Assembly: GCA_001800135.1 (NCBI GenBank)
Contig: MGUU01000025.1
Coordinates: 124,001 to 188,000 of the forward strand
Length of the DNA: 64,000 bases
Direction: 5' to 3'
DNA from: Elusimicrobia bacterium RIFCSPLOWO2_02_FULL_39_32
GTDB lineage: Bacteria; Elusimicrobiota; Elusimicrobia; 2-02-FULL-39-32
The translations under genes were made by a program, and so were the position numbers. How positions within the stretch are numbered: the first letter of the stretch is position 1; every line of letters starts with the position of its first letter. This document shows, in pieces, positions 1 to 8,492 of the stretch. The notes below the pieces were generated by a model, which had not been told where the DNA came from, did no database searches, and saw nothing but the letters and a program-made list of their open reading frames with translations.

Positions 1-539
1 TCCACTGCGCAATGGCCGGAGCTAATGAGACCTGCATAAGCTGCCCCAACAAAAGGATGGAGAGTATCCAAAGCAAAAGAATCAATTGCCTGCACTAACT
101 TAAATTTTTTATCCGGACAAAGAAGTTCCGAACTTTTTACAGCATAGGCGATCAACTGGCCTAAAAGATAAAACTGTTGGCCAATGGTTTCTGGATGTGA
201 AGTTAAAATCATCAAAGAACATTTTTCTCCATGCTCTTTTTCAAAGATTCGAATTAAGCGCAAAGCATTATTAAAATTCTTTTGATTTTCTGCGCCTAAG
301 ATAAGTTTTTTACCTTTGGAACTATAGCGCGATATAAAAACAGTGGATCGGTTAGCGCATTTGGCAGAGGGAAAACGAATAAAAAAACAGCCCATGAGAG
401 CGCCGAGAAGATTAAAAAATATTTCAAAAATTTTAAAAAATTTAGATCGGGCGAGGTGTTTTTTGGGGTAAAGCTTACTGTCTTCGGAATAGGCGACTTG
501 AATCAGGTTTCTTTGAAATTCTTCTCCTAAATTGTTCAA
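1..539 (-). CDS. Hypothetical protein, 3' end outside window
   Basis: An open frame runs leftward off the window edge, so only the N-terminal 179 residues are visible. I do not recognise the family. The likely start is a TTG at 539 that overlaps the TGA stop of the HD-GYP gene (TTGA), suggesting translational coupling. An in-frame TAA lies just upstream, so no earlier start is possible. The visible part has a hydrophobic stretch near residues 40-60 (FNLLGALMGCFFIRF), possibly a membrane anchor, followed by a soluble-looking region ending in LHPFVGAAYAGL. The position at the end of the yajQ-to-HD-GYP operon is the only context. Confidence 0.55.
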   Translation of the reverse strand, partial: MNNLGEEFQRNLIQVAYSEDSKLYPKKHLARSKFFKIFEIFFNLLGALMGCFFIRFPSAKCANRSTVFISRYSSKGKKLILGAENQKNFNNALRLIRIFEKEHGEKCSLMILTSHPETIGQQFYLLGQLIAYAVKSSELLCPDKKFKLVQAIDSFALDTLHPFVGAAYAGLISSGHCAV

Positions 540-1558
540 AGTCGAGATTTTTTAGCCATTGAAATTTTTAAATTTTTAATTTGAGAAAGAAAAGTGGCGA
601 GTTCTCCGCTGCGCACAGCTTTTTCCCAAATTCTAATCAGGTCCCCATCCCACCAGCCGCGTTTTGCTTCTTCATACATTACGCCAAAAGCCTTGTCTAT
701 GCTCCAGGCATCTTTATAGGAACGCGCTGAGGTTAACGCGTCATAAATATCTACAATATTGACGATCCTGACTAAAGGGGGAATGTCATCCTTTTTTAAA
801 TGATCTGGATACCCATCCCCATTCAGTTTTTCATGGTGATGGCGTATGAGAGGCAAAGCATCTTTAGCGGACCTTAACCTTTCACAAATATTGTATCCCA
901 CCACTGGATGGCCTTTCATCACTTCAAATTCTTCTGAAGTCAAAGGACCGGGTTTAAGAAGAATAGAATCTGGCACAGCCATCTTGCCAATGTCGTGTAA
1001 AGCGCCGCCTTTTTCCAATGTCTCAAGGTCCGCCTCTTTTCTATCTAATAATTTTCCTAAAACCACCGCATACCGGGAAACACGGTCCGCATGGCCAAGC
1101 GTAAAAGGATCTTTTGCCTCAATAATACGGGCCAAAGAAAAAACAACTCGTTCCGCGTCATCCAAATGGTCGTTCAGTGATTTAACTCTTAAAAGTGACC
1201 GAATCCGAGCTAAAAGTTCTACCCCGCTATAAGGCTTCGTGATATAATCATCCACGCCTGCTTCTAAACCTTGAACCTTTGAATCCAGCTCTAGCCGCAC
1301 GGTTAACAAAATGATAGGGATAAAACGCATTTCCCTTTCTAATTTTAGCTGCCGAGCTACTTCAAAAGATTGTTTGCCCGGACGATCTATCTCTAATAAA
1401 ATAAGATCCGGGCTTTCATTCAAAGCAGTTTCAACCGTGCTAGAACCGCTGGGAACAAAAACTGTGGCAAAACCATTTTCTTGCAGAAGCTGACCTATCA
1501 CTTCCGCGTTTTCGCGGTTATCGTCAACAATTAAAATTTTTTTTTCTTGGTTTTCCAT
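536..1558 (-). CDS. Receiver domain fused to HD-GYP c-di-GMP phosphodiesterase
   Basis: This 340-residue protein joins a CheY-type receiver (residues about 6-125) to an HD-GYP domain (about 135-325). HD-GYP domains hydrolyse cyclic di-GMP. The catalytic signatures are intact: HDIGK at 188-192, HHHEK at 240-244 and GDGYP at 247-251. The receiver keeps the acidic pair (VDD, 11-13), T86 and K108. The residue expected to be the phospho-acceptor Asp, in the LLD position, is Glu56 (LLEIDRPG, codon GAG). Asp-to-Glu at this site often mimics phosphorylation, so the output may be constitutive or phosphorylation-independent; that is inference. It is the next-to-last visible gene of the minus-strand operon starting at yajQ, itself named as a c-di-GMP binder. 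Confidence 0.93.
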   Translation of the reverse strand: MENQEKKILIVDDNRENAEVIGQLLQENGFATVFVPSGSSTVETALNESPDLILLEIDRPGKQSFEVARQLKLEREMRFIPIILLTVRLELDSKVQGLEAGVDDYITKPYSGVELLARIRSLLRVKSLNDHLDDAERVVFSLARIIEAKDPFTLGHADRVSRYAVVLGKLLDRKEADLETLEKGGALHDIGKMAVPDSILLKPGPLTSEEFEVMKGHPVVGYNICERLRSAKDALPLIRHHHEKLNGDGYPDHLKKDDIPPLVRIVNIVDIYDALTSARSYKDAWSIDKAFGVMYEEAKRGWWDGDLIRIWEKAVRSGELATFLSQIKNLKISMAKKSRL

Positions 1559-1593
1559 ATTTTACTTACCCTTCCCAAATGAAATCTGCAAGA

Positions 1594-2478
1594 TCAAGTT
1601 CCGCCAGCAGCTTTACATAATTCAACTGTATTTTTTAAAAGCATGACAATGGTCATGGGACCTACCCCTCCAGGCACCGGAGTAATCCAACCCGCTTTTT
1701 CTTTAGCAGCCTCAAAATCAACATCCCCTGACAAGCTGCCGTTAGCGTTACGGTTAATCCCCACATCAATCACAGCCGCGCCTTCTTTAACCATATTTCC
1801 CTGAATGAATTTAGCTTTTCCAATCGCTGCTACGAGGAGTTCCGCTGATCTACAGCATTCTATCAAATTTTTTGTTTGTGAATGGGTTACAGTTACCGTG
1901 GCATGACGGGCTAAGAGCAGAGCTGCCATGGGTTTGCCTACAATCATGCTCCTGCCAACCACCACTGCGTTTTTGCCTTGTATGGAAATTTTGGACCTAT
2001 CTAAAAGCTCTAAAACCCCATAAGGCGTGCAAGGCAATGGGATCACCTGCTGATTGCTCCTTAATTCAGTTAAATCTTTAGCGGCAAAAAGCCTGCCTAA
2101 ATTAACTGGATGAAAACCATCCGCATCTTTAGATGGTTTGATCGCATACAAAATATCATGCGGATTAATTTGAGCAGGCAGGGGAAGCTGCACTAAAATA
2201 GCATGAACTTTTGGATCTAAATTAAGCTGGTTCATCTTTTCTAAAACCTCTTTTTGGCTGGATTCTTTTGGCATTAAATGGTTAAAAGAAGCGATCCCTA
2301 TTTCCTGGCAAGCCTTATGTTTATTTCGCACATAAATTTGAGAAGCAGGATCTTCTCCTACTAACAAAGTGGCAAGTCCGGGAACAATTCCAGAACTTTT
2401 TAGTTTTTCCACCTCTATTTTTAGTTCCTGCTTTATTTGATTCGCAATCGCTTTGCCATCAATGAGTTCAGCTGTCAT
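1594..2478 (-). CDS. folD: Bifunctional methylenetetrahydrofolate dehydrogenase/cyclohydrolase FolD
   Basis: FolD interconverts 5,10-methylene-, 5,10-methenyl- and 10-formyl-tetrahydrofolate in the cytoplasm using NADP. The 294-residue length is normal for the family. The catalytic YxxxK pair is present as Y49 and K53 (YVRNK), followed by the QLPLP signature near 97-101, KDADGFHPVN near 117-126, the dinucleotide-binding GRSMIVGKP near 175, and the C-terminal TPVPGGVGPMT. The start overlaps the stop of the TldD-type gene by 4 bases (ATGA). metF lies in the same operon, so two consecutive folate one-carbon steps are co-expressed. Confidence 0.97.
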   Translation of the reverse strand: MTAELIDGKAIANQIKQELKIEVEKLKSSGIVPGLATLLVGEDPASQIYVRNKHKACQEIGIASFNHLMPKESSQKEVLEKMNQLNLDPKVHAILVQLPLPAQINPHDILYAIKPSKDADGFHPVNLGRLFAAKDLTELRSNQQVIPLPCTPYGVLELLDRSKISIQGKNAVVVGRSMIVGKPMAALLLARHATVTVTHSQTKNLIECCRSAELLVAAIGKAKFIQGNMVKEGAAVIDVGINRNANGSLSGDVDFEAAKEKAGWITPVPGGVGPMTIVMLLKNTVELCKAAGGT

Positions 2479-4184
2479 TGTTCAGCTCCTTTAGAAAAAA
2501 ATGGGGGTGAGAGGATAGGGGGTCTGGATTTTTCTTCTGGCAGGCGCTGCAATTCTACCTCTTGCACCAAACTATAAGGGGCAATGGTCGAAACAGGCAC
2601 CAGCCCAGACTCTGCGCCGCAAAAAGCATTATTAATTTGAAAAAAATCGCTGGTCGCAAGGATTCTATTCACGGTAATCAAAGGAGTACCTACAATTTCT
2701 ACCCCGCGAACTAAAGTTTCTGCTCCTGTTTGGGCATCCACAAGATAGACCGCTTCCGGAGTGCCGCGAAAAGCCTGATAACGGCCGCGACCTGTAAAGG
2801 TATCTCCAGAACGAATTCTCTTTATCAAAAAACCATACGGCTTTTTTTGTTTTCTACATTCCTCTAAAAGCATGTTTTTAAGAGAGTCTAATGGATAAGT
2901 TAAAGAAGATTTAACAATCAGATTGGACATTCTGCCAATAGGATCCCTGCCAAACTGAGCCCTGCCATGCCCATTGGAATGATAGAAATCTTTAATAGGG
3001 CGCCTAGACAAAAGATAATTTTTTAAGATCCCTTTTTCTACCAAAACTACCCTTTGCGCGCGGATCCCTTCATCGTCAAACTCATAAAAACCATTTAAAT
3101 CCTCTCCTTCTAACTCCATTAGAGTAGGGTCATCCTCCACGGAAAGAAAGGAAGGAATAATTTCTTTTCCAATCTGCCCTTTAAAAGTCTGACCTTCATC
3201 CTCATCCCGCTGTCGTTCTCCTTCCAGGCGATGGCCTAGAGCTTCATGGAAAAGAACCCCTGTAGATTCGCCGTCTAAAAGCGCAGGCGCAGTATATGGA
3301 TCTGTAATTTTTGCGACCCTTAATTTAAGCAATTGATCCACTATTTCTTGCGCCTTTTTCATTAAAAATTCTTGAGAAGGCCCCTTTTCTTTGGAACGAA
3401 AAGAAAAAGGACGAGTCACTTCTAAATTCATGCCGTCTTCTGTCATGGTCTTTGCCCAAAGATAAAGTTGAAAAGAATTGCCTGCTCCTGGATGAAGCAA
3501 CCTTGTGCCTTCAGAATTTAAAAGATAATTTTTTCTGTGAACTTTTCTTAAAGTGATTCCACTATCTAATATTTCTTTATACTTTTTAAATTCAGCAGAG
3601 ATGTTCTTTAAAATTTCTTTGTATGATTCTAAAGGAAAATCATCCTCTGCCATTCTTACAACAGTGTGATGCGGTTTTTCTTTGCTAAAATCAGGCAGAT
3701 CCTCTTTTTGAACCTCTGAAATCTTTTTTCCCTGCTTTTCCAAATATGCTTTTACAGCCTGCTTATAAGCCTGATCTGTCATTAACCAAAGAGCATGGCG
3801 CAAAGATTCCAAATTATCCTCTAAAGCAGCTCCCTCAAAAACACCCCGATAGCTCTCCCCAGTATTATCTTTTTCATAATTTCCATAGCGCAATTCCACA
3901 TAAAAATAACGGGCATGTTGAGTTTGATCAAAAGTAATAGCTCCGTTTCTAGCGTTGATCGTGGTATCTGTTGAATCCAAAAGCTGATAAGAAAGAAAGT
4001 AAGGGGTGAAAAAATTCTCTAATTTCAATTGTTTCATGGAACGCTTTAATTCCAAACTCATCGCTTCAAAAACAGGGTGTTCCAACGGTTTTTGAGAAAA
4101 AACAAAGGAAGGAAAAAAATTAAATAAAAAAAATAAAAAAAATTTTAAAAATCTTGCGGGAAAGCTATTATTTATTATTTTCAT
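2475..4184 (-). CDS. TldD/PmbA-family metalloprotease with signal peptide
   Basis: A 569-residue member of the TldD/PmbA zinc protease family. The zinc motif HEALGHRLE sits near residue 315, and a late Cys (about C522, FCGAESGLVPV) matches the third zinc ligand of TldD proteins. The N-terminus has a basic residue followed by a long Phe/Leu stretch (FLKFFLFFLFNFF) ending near VFSQ. This is a convincing signal peptide and unusual, because TldD/TldE work in the cytoplasm. The protein is about 90 residues longer than E. coli TldD. No TldE partner lies next to it. An exported TldD-like protease is inferred; its substrate is unknown. An AT-rich gap of 94 bases separates it from metF. Confidence 0.85.
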   Translation of the reverse strand: MKIINNSFPARFLKFFLFFLFNFFPSFVFSQKPLEHPVFEAMSLELKRSMKQLKLENFFTPYFLSYQLLDSTDTTINARNGAITFDQTQHARYFYVELRYGNYEKDNTGESYRGVFEGAALEDNLESLRHALWLMTDQAYKQAVKAYLEKQGKKISEVQKEDLPDFSKEKPHHTVVRMAEDDFPLESYKEILKNISAEFKKYKEILDSGITLRKVHRKNYLLNSEGTRLLHPGAGNSFQLYLWAKTMTEDGMNLEVTRPFSFRSKEKGPSQEFLMKKAQEIVDQLLKLRVAKITDPYTAPALLDGESTGVLFHEALGHRLEGERQRDEDEGQTFKGQIGKEIIPSFLSVEDDPTLMELEGEDLNGFYEFDDEGIRAQRVVLVEKGILKNYLLSRRPIKDFYHSNGHGRAQFGRDPIGRMSNLIVKSSLTYPLDSLKNMLLEECRKQKKPYGFLIKRIRSGDTFTGRGRYQAFRGTPEAVYLVDAQTGAETLVRGVEIVGTPLITVNRILATSDFFQINNAFCGAESGLVPVSTIAPYSLVQEVELQRLPEEKSRPPILSPPFFSKGAEQ

Positions 4185-4278
4185 AAATATTCTTAAAAAT
4201 AATATAAAAGTTAAAATTTAATAGTGTCATTAGACTAAAATTTTTATTAGAACCCGCCTTTTATAAAAAAGTTAAACT

Positions 4279-5154
4279 TCAAATTAAATGTTTCTCTTTT
4301 AGATTTTCAATAATTTTTTTTGTGGCTTTAGATTTATTCAAAGTATAAAAATGAATCCCTTTAACTCCATTTAAGATCAACTCTTCGCACTGTTTTGTGG
4401 CGAACTCTACTCCCTTTTCTTCCACTGCCCCGCCATTGTCTTGAACTGATTCTAAATCTTTTAAAAGAACTTCCGGGATAGTTGCCCCGCACATTTGGGT
4501 AAACTTTACGATCTGATGAAAATTAGTGATCGGCATAATGCCGGGAATAATGGGAACCACTACGCCTCTTTTACGCATCTCTTTCTCAAAATTAAAAAAA
4601 TCCGCATTATTAAAAAAAAGTTGCGTCACTATAAAATCCGCTCCGGCATGAACCTTTTTTTCTAAATAATCCCAATCTTTTGCTTTGCTAGGGGCTTCAA
4701 TATGCCCTTCTGGATAGCCTGCAACCGCGATACAAAAATCATAAGAGCCGTGAATAAACCCGGTTAATTCATGCGCATTTTTAAATCCATCTGGATGGGG
4801 CATAAAATTCTTTTCACCCTTAGGCGGATCCCCGCGCAAAGCAATAATGTTTTCAATGCCTTTATCTTTAATTTGATTCAAAACTTCTTTAATTTCATTT
4901 TTAGAATGGCCTACGCAGGTCAAATGCGCCATGGCTTCTATCCCAATTTCCTGTTTGATCTTACTGACCATTTCTACTGTTTTTTCCCGGGTAGATCCCC
5001 CTGCGCCGTAAGTGACAGAGATATACCCTGGCCCAAGGTTTTTTAAATCATAAACTGCCTTATAAAGATCCTGAATCCCTTCCGAAGTTTTAGGAGGGTA
5101 AAATTCACAAGAAAAAATCGTTTTTTTTTCTTTTAGAATCTCTTTGATTTTCAT
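4279..5154 (-). CDS. metF: 5,10-methylenetetrahydrofolate reductase
   Basis: MetF reduces 5,10-methylene-THF to 5-methyl-THF, the methyl donor for methionine synthesis. The 291-residue protein has the FAD-binding barrel features of the family: the early catalytic Glu in FSCEFYPPKTSEG, SVTYGAGGSTREKT, HLTCVGHS near residue 78, ALRGDPP near 104, and the FIVTQLFF and PGIMPI strands. Its ATG overlaps the stop of the lipid-kinase gene by 4 bases. folD is two genes downstream in the same operon. The length is that of a compact bacterial MetF without a regulatory domain. Confidence 0.96.
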   Translation of the reverse strand: MKIKEILKEKKTIFSCEFYPPKTSEGIQDLYKAVYDLKNLGPGYISVTYGAGGSTREKTVEMVSKIKQEIGIEAMAHLTCVGHSKNEIKEVLNQIKDKGIENIIALRGDPPKGEKNFMPHPDGFKNAHELTGFIHGSYDFCIAVAGYPEGHIEAPSKAKDWDYLEKKVHAGADFIVTQLFFNNADFFNFEKEMRKRGVVVPIIPGIMPITNFHQIVKFTQMCGATIPEVLLKDLESVQDNGGAVEEKGVEFATKQCEELILNGVKGIHFYTLNKSKATKKIIENLKEKHLI

Positions 5155-6035
5155 ATTTCTGGAACAACAAAATTACAGGTTCCTGCAATCTGAAAAACAG
5201 CTTCCCGAATAGCAGAAAGCTCCGGAACCAATTCACCATCCGTCATAACCCAGATCGGCGCATTTGTTTGCACTGTGATTTTTGTGGTGTCAATTCTTAA
5301 GATGCTTTCATCAATAGGACTTTTTTCTAAAGGTCTGCCTCTTTTTCCAAAAAAAAGTTTTGCTAATAAGCGCACTTTACTCATTTTTCTTACAAAGAAA
5401 AATTCCAGCCTCTCATCGTAAGGGTTAGATTCTTTAGAGAAGTGAAGCCCGTCGCTAAAGTAAGGGGCATTGGCGCAAATCATCATAAAAAATTCATCCT
5501 GCAAAAGCCCATTCTCCCAAATAATTTTCGTGCGAATTGGCTTCATCTGATTGATATCCGCTATAGGGCCTTTTCTTCTTTTACCCGGATTGCTCCTGCC
5601 AAAACCTGAATTATTTAAAAAATAATGACGGTTTACCTGAGCAACTTTCACGCGTTTTATCTTATTTTTTTCCAAAGATTCTAAGGCAAAAAACGCGTCT
5701 CCTTTGGGCAAGCCAATAGTTTTCGCAAAATCATTGCAGGTTCCAAAAGGGATGATCCCTAAAGTGACCTGATCCAAAAATTGATTTCTTTGTAAAAAAT
5801 TAACAGTCCTGTTTAAAGTGCCATCCCCGCCTACAACTACGATCCTTTCAAACCCAGATTCTAAAATTTTTTTTAAATGTTCTTCGCTAGAGACAGGATT
5901 TTTGCGATCTACAAAAAATAAAGCCTCTTCCTCTGTAAAAATTCTCTTAATATTCCCTAAAACCTCAGGAACCACCTGTTTCCATTTTTGAGAAATATTA
6001 CAGAGAAAAGCTGTTTTAACTAATGAACTTTGCAT
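5151..6035 (-). CDS. Diacylglycerol/sphingosine-kinase-type lipid kinase
   Basis: A 294-residue DAGK-catalytic-domain protein (DgkB/YegS type) expected to phosphorylate a lipid head group with ATP at the inner membrane. The nucleotide loop VVVGGDGTLNRTVNF lies near residues 70-85 and is followed by the second signature IIPFGTCNDFAKTIGLP. A Phe/Lys-rich C-terminal sandwich domain follows, ending in WVMTDGELVPELSA, which matches the family's (D)GE motif. The lipid substrate cannot be told from sequence. It overlaps metF by 4 bases and follows yjbQ by only 3 bases, so these genes are clearly co-transcribed. Confidence 0.9.
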   Translation of the reverse strand: MQSSLVKTAFLCNISQKWKQVVPEVLGNIKRIFTEEEALFFVDRKNPVSSEEHLKKILESGFERIVVVGGDGTLNRTVNFLQRNQFLDQVTLGIIPFGTCNDFAKTIGLPKGDAFFALESLEKNKIKRVKVAQVNRHYFLNNSGFGRSNPGKRRKGPIADINQMKPIRTKIIWENGLLQDEFFMMICANAPYFSDGLHFSKESNPYDERLEFFFVRKMSKVRLLAKLFFGKRGRPLEKSPIDESILRIDTTKITVQTNAPIWVMTDGELVPELSAIREAVFQIAGTCNFVVPEI

Positions 6036-6038
6036 GTT

Positions 6039-6452
6039 CTATTCCCCAATAATTTTGACAATGATCCTTTTTTTTCTTTGGCCATCAAATTCTCCGTAAA
6101 AAATCTGCTGCCAAGGACCAAAATCAAGTTTGCCTTCTGTTATAGGGACCATCACCTGATGATGCGCTAATAAAGATTTTAAATGAGCATCTCCATTGGT
6201 TTCTCCTGTGCGGTGGTGGTTATAATCTGGACCTTCTGGCGCAAGTTTTTCTAACCATTCTTCTATGTCTTTAAGGAGCCCTTGCTCATCGTCATTCACC
6301 CAAACCCCTGCGGTAATATGCATGGCTGAAACTAGAATGAATCCTTCCTGAATGCCAGATTTTTTAAGCGCTGCTTCTACTTGTGGGGTAATATTTATGA
6401 ACTCTCTATGTTTTTTTGTCTGAACCCACAAATACTCTCTATAGGATTTCAT
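6039..6452 (-). CDS. yjbQ: YjbQ/UPF0047 family protein
   Basis: A 137-residue member of the YjbQ (UPF0047) family, small cytoplasmic proteins annotated as secondary thiamine-phosphate synthases from weak activity in E. coli; the true role is unsettled. Conserved blocks are present: [55 protein letters not shown] and a final [10 protein letters not shown]. The length matches the family. It stands 85 bases after yajQ, with a long inverted repeat in the gap, and 3 bases before the lipid-kinase start. Confidence 0.93.
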   Translation of the reverse strand: MKSYREYLWVQTKKHREFINITPQVEAALKKSGIQEGFILVSAMHITAGVWVNDDEQGLLKDIEEWLEKLAPEGPDYNHHRTGETNGDAHLKSLLAHHQVMVPITEGKLDFGPWQQIFYGEFDGQRKKRIIVKIIGE

Positions 6453-6482
6453 TGTTAAAGGATGGAATTATTAGAATAACTT

Positions 6483-6534
6483 GAATCTTTCAGTAGGCTT
6501 GTGGAAGACGATAAAAACTCTAACTGAAAGATTC
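6483..6534. repeat. 12-bp inverted repeat between yajQ and yjbQ
   Basis: GAATCTTTCAGT at 6483-6494 is matched exactly by its reverse complement at 6523-6534, separated by 28 bases. The structure fills the gap between the yajQ stop and the yjbQ start. There is no T-run on either side, so a standard terminator is unlikely. A regulatory or processing hairpin is possible. Confidence 0.6.
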
Positions 6535-6537
6535 GGG

Positions 6538-7035
6538 CTAACGATAATTTGCAAATTGTAAATCCAGCCCAAAATCTTTAGCTCTTAAAAAAGTGATGGC
6601 AGACTGAAGTTCATCTTTACTTTTTGAAGCGATGCGGACTTGCTCAGCTTGAATAGAAGGAGTTATTTTTAATTTAGAGTCTTTAATCGCCTTAACAATC
6701 TCTTTTGCTTTTTCTGTAGTGATCCCTTGTTTAATTTTAACAGACTGTTTTACAGTTCCTTTTTCTGAAGGCTCTACGCTTTGAAAGGATAAGGAACGCA
6801 ATGAGACATTTCTTTTAACCATCTTGTTCTGCAAAATATCCACAACGCTCTTCAATTTTCCTTCATCATCTGAATAAAGCATTAAAGAAGTTTCTTTCTT
6901 ATCAAACTCTATCCGAGAGACAGAGCCTCTAAAATCAAATCGGGTTGAAATTTCTTTAGCAGCCTGATTCATTGCGTTTTCTACTTCTTGTAAATCTACC
7001 TTTGAAACCACGTCAAATGAAAATTCTTCAGCCAT
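6538..7035 (-). CDS. yajQ: YajQ-family nucleotide-binding protein
   Basis: A 165-residue YajQ/UPF0234 protein with the family start FSFDVVSKVDLQEVENA, the STRFDFRGS block and the late DFGLDLQFANYR end. YajQ proteins bind nucleotides; in Xanthomonas and Pseudomonas a member binds cyclic di-GMP and acts with a transcription factor. It is first in an operon that ends with a c-di-GMP phosphodiesterase, which fits a signalling role, but the binding specificity here is inferred. A GAGGGG ribosome-binding site precedes the ATG, and an extended -10 promoter lies about 90 bases upstream. Confidence 0.95.
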   Translation of the reverse strand: MAEEFSFDVVSKVDLQEVENAMNQAAKEISTRFDFRGSVSRIEFDKKETSLMLYSDDEGKLKSVVDILQNKMVKRNVSLRSLSFQSVEPSEKGTVKQSVKIKQGITTEKAKEIVKAIKDSKLKITPSIQAEQVRIASKSKDELQSAITFLRAKDFGLDLQFANYR

Positions 7036-7076
7036 TTTTAAAACCCCTCACAAACTAATAAGTAAAGCCTTCCAAC

Positions 7077-7106
7077 TTTTGAGAGCTACCTTATTGGCTC
7101 TTAAAA
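7077..7106 (-). promoter_or_regulatory. Leader hairpin of the yajQ operon
   Basis: TTTTGAGAGC (7077-7086) faces GCTCTTAAAA (7097-7106) with one mismatch and a 10-base loop. It falls inside the predicted yajQ 5' leader. Its function is unknown; it is not followed by a T-run in the direction of transcription. Confidence 0.4.
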
Positions 7107-7132
7107 GCCTTTGCCATCCGATCTAAAAATAG

Positions 7133-7138
7133 ATTATA
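7133..7138 (-). promoter_or_regulatory. Extended -10 promoter of the yajQ operon
   Basis: Read on the minus strand, TGTTATAAT gives a perfect TATAAT with the extended TG. The -35 region is poor, as expected for an extended -10 promoter. Transcription would begin near 7126, giving a leader of about 90 bases. Confidence 0.55.
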
Positions 7139-7248
7139 ACACATTTAATAGTAACGCCGTCTTGCGCCAAAAGAGGATAACATAGGTGTGTAAACTTGCT
7201 GTTGTAAAATTTAATGGGCAACCTTACATGGGGGATACGCATGGCCTC

Positions 7249-7281
7249 TTGAGTATTATAAGATTATAGTTTATAATACTC
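7249..7281 (+). promoter_or_regulatory. Sigma-70 promoter with palindromic operator; likely leaderless start
   Basis: TTGAGT (7249-7254) and TATAAT (7272-7277) are spaced by 17 bases. The ATG at 7284 lies where transcription should begin, so the mRNA is probably leaderless. The promoter is overlaid by an 11-bp perfect inverted repeat, GAGTATTATAA at 7251-7261 and TTATAATACTC at 7271-7281, which looks like a repressor operator. Confidence 0.65.
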
Positions 7282-7283
7282 AT

Positions 7284-8456
7284 ATGCCTTTCATCCATCG
7301 GTCCATTGAAAATGAGGTTTTAAAGGGGGCTCGCGCTTTCTCAGGACTGCTTCTAACCGGTCCTAGACGAGCAGGGAAAACCACATTACTAAAAAAATTA
7401 TTTCCACAGGCAGAATATCACCTGCTAGAGGACCCTGATGTCATCCAACGCGTGAGAAGTGATCCGCGTTCTTTCCTAGATGAACTTAAACCCCCTGTGA
7501 TTTTAGATGAAATGCAAAATGTTCCAGAGTTATTCGGTTATATTAGAACCCGCATGGATTCCAAACTTTCAAAAAAAGGACAATGGTTGATGACTGGATC
7601 GCAAGAAGCTCCTTTAATGCGTGGCATCTCTGAATCCATGGCCGGAAGGATTGCGGTTTTTCATCTTCTGCCATTCTCCTCAGCGGAATCAAGTAAAGTT
7701 TCGATTTACAACGGCGGATTCCCTGAAGTTTTGTCCCATCCTTCCACACATGAAATCTATTTTCGTTCTTACATCCAGACCTACTTAGAAAGAGATGTGC
7801 GAGGAGTTACCGCAATCCGAGATCTGTCCACCTTTCGTCGTTTTCTCTCTTTATTGGCTAGCCGTTCTGGGACTCTGCTAAATAAAGCGGAACTCGCTGC
7901 CCCTTTGGGCATATCCATCCCAACGATTACGGAATGGATGAGTGTTCTTGAAATAACTTCTCAGATATTCATTATACCGCCCTTTTACGAAAATTTTGGA
8001 AAACGACTGATTAAGACACCCAAGAGCTATTTTGCAGATTCAGGACTGCTCTGTCATTTGCTTGGAATTAATTCAGAAAGAGATTTATTTAAATCCATTT
8101 TTTTAGGGCCTGTTTTTGAAACTTTTGTAGCCTCAGAGATCATTAAAATACAAATTAATTCTGGACATAGAAAAGAGTTGTATTACTTCCGTGATCAGCA
8201 AGGGTTAGAAGTTGATTTCCTTGTGCCTGGCGGAGCTGAAAAGATTATTTTTATAGAAGCCAAAGCTAGCCGAACACTACGACCAGAAATGGCGGATGCT
8301 TTAATCCGTTTATCTAAAAATGCTGGAAAGTACCATGTGAAAGGAGCGCTTGTTCATCCAACGCTTAAAAAAGGGGAGTTGCCGCTTAAAACTTTAAGAT
8401 CAGGGATTTCTGCTGTGCCAGTAGATCAGCTAGCCAGCTTATTCAGTTCCAAATAA
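7284..8456 (+). CDS. AAA_14/DUF4143 family ATPase
   Basis: A 390-residue P-loop ATPase of the widespread AAA_14 plus DUF4143 family, whose cellular role is not established. The Walker A motif is GPRRAGKT (26-33), Walker B is VILDE (72-76), and the sensor is TGSQ (104-107). The C-terminal part (from about 170) is DUF4143, with GLEVDFLV near 310 and FIEAKAS just after, a pattern resembling a PD-(D/E)XK nuclease-like core. The gene is preceded by a strong promoter with its -10 only 6 bases before the ATG. These genes are commonly patchy in distribution and often next to toxin-antitoxin loci, as here. Confidence 0.9.
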   Translation: MPFIHRSIENEVLKGARAFSGLLLTGPRRAGKTTLLKKLFPQAEYHLLEDPDVIQRVRSDPRSFLDELKPPVILDEMQNVPELFGYIRTRMDSKLSKKGQWLMTGSQEAPLMRGISESMAGRIAVFHLLPFSSAESSKVSIYNGGFPEVLSHPSTHEIYFRSYIQTYLERDVRGVTAIRDLSTFRRFLSLLASRSGTLLNKAELAAPLGISIPTITEWMSVLEITSQIFIIPPFYENFGKRLIKTPKSYFADSGLLCHLLGINSERDLFKSIFLGPVFETFVASEIIKIQINSGHRKELYYFRDQQGLEVDFLVPGGAEKIIFIEAKASRTLRPEMADALIRLSKNAGKYHVKGALVHPTLKKGELPLKTLRSGISAVPVDQLASLFSSK

Positions 8457-8460
8457 CATT

Positions 8461-8490
8461 TTTTTGTAATGTTATAAATATTAAGGTATC
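8461..8490 (+). repeat. 30-bp direct repeat, copy 1
   Basis: This stretch is identical over 30 bases to 8848-8877. It begins 5 bases after the ATPase stop codon and ends just before the BrnT remnant. It includes an extended -10-like TGTTATAAAT, so it may also be the promoter for the antitoxin gene. Confidence 0.9.
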
Positions 8491-8492
8491 AA

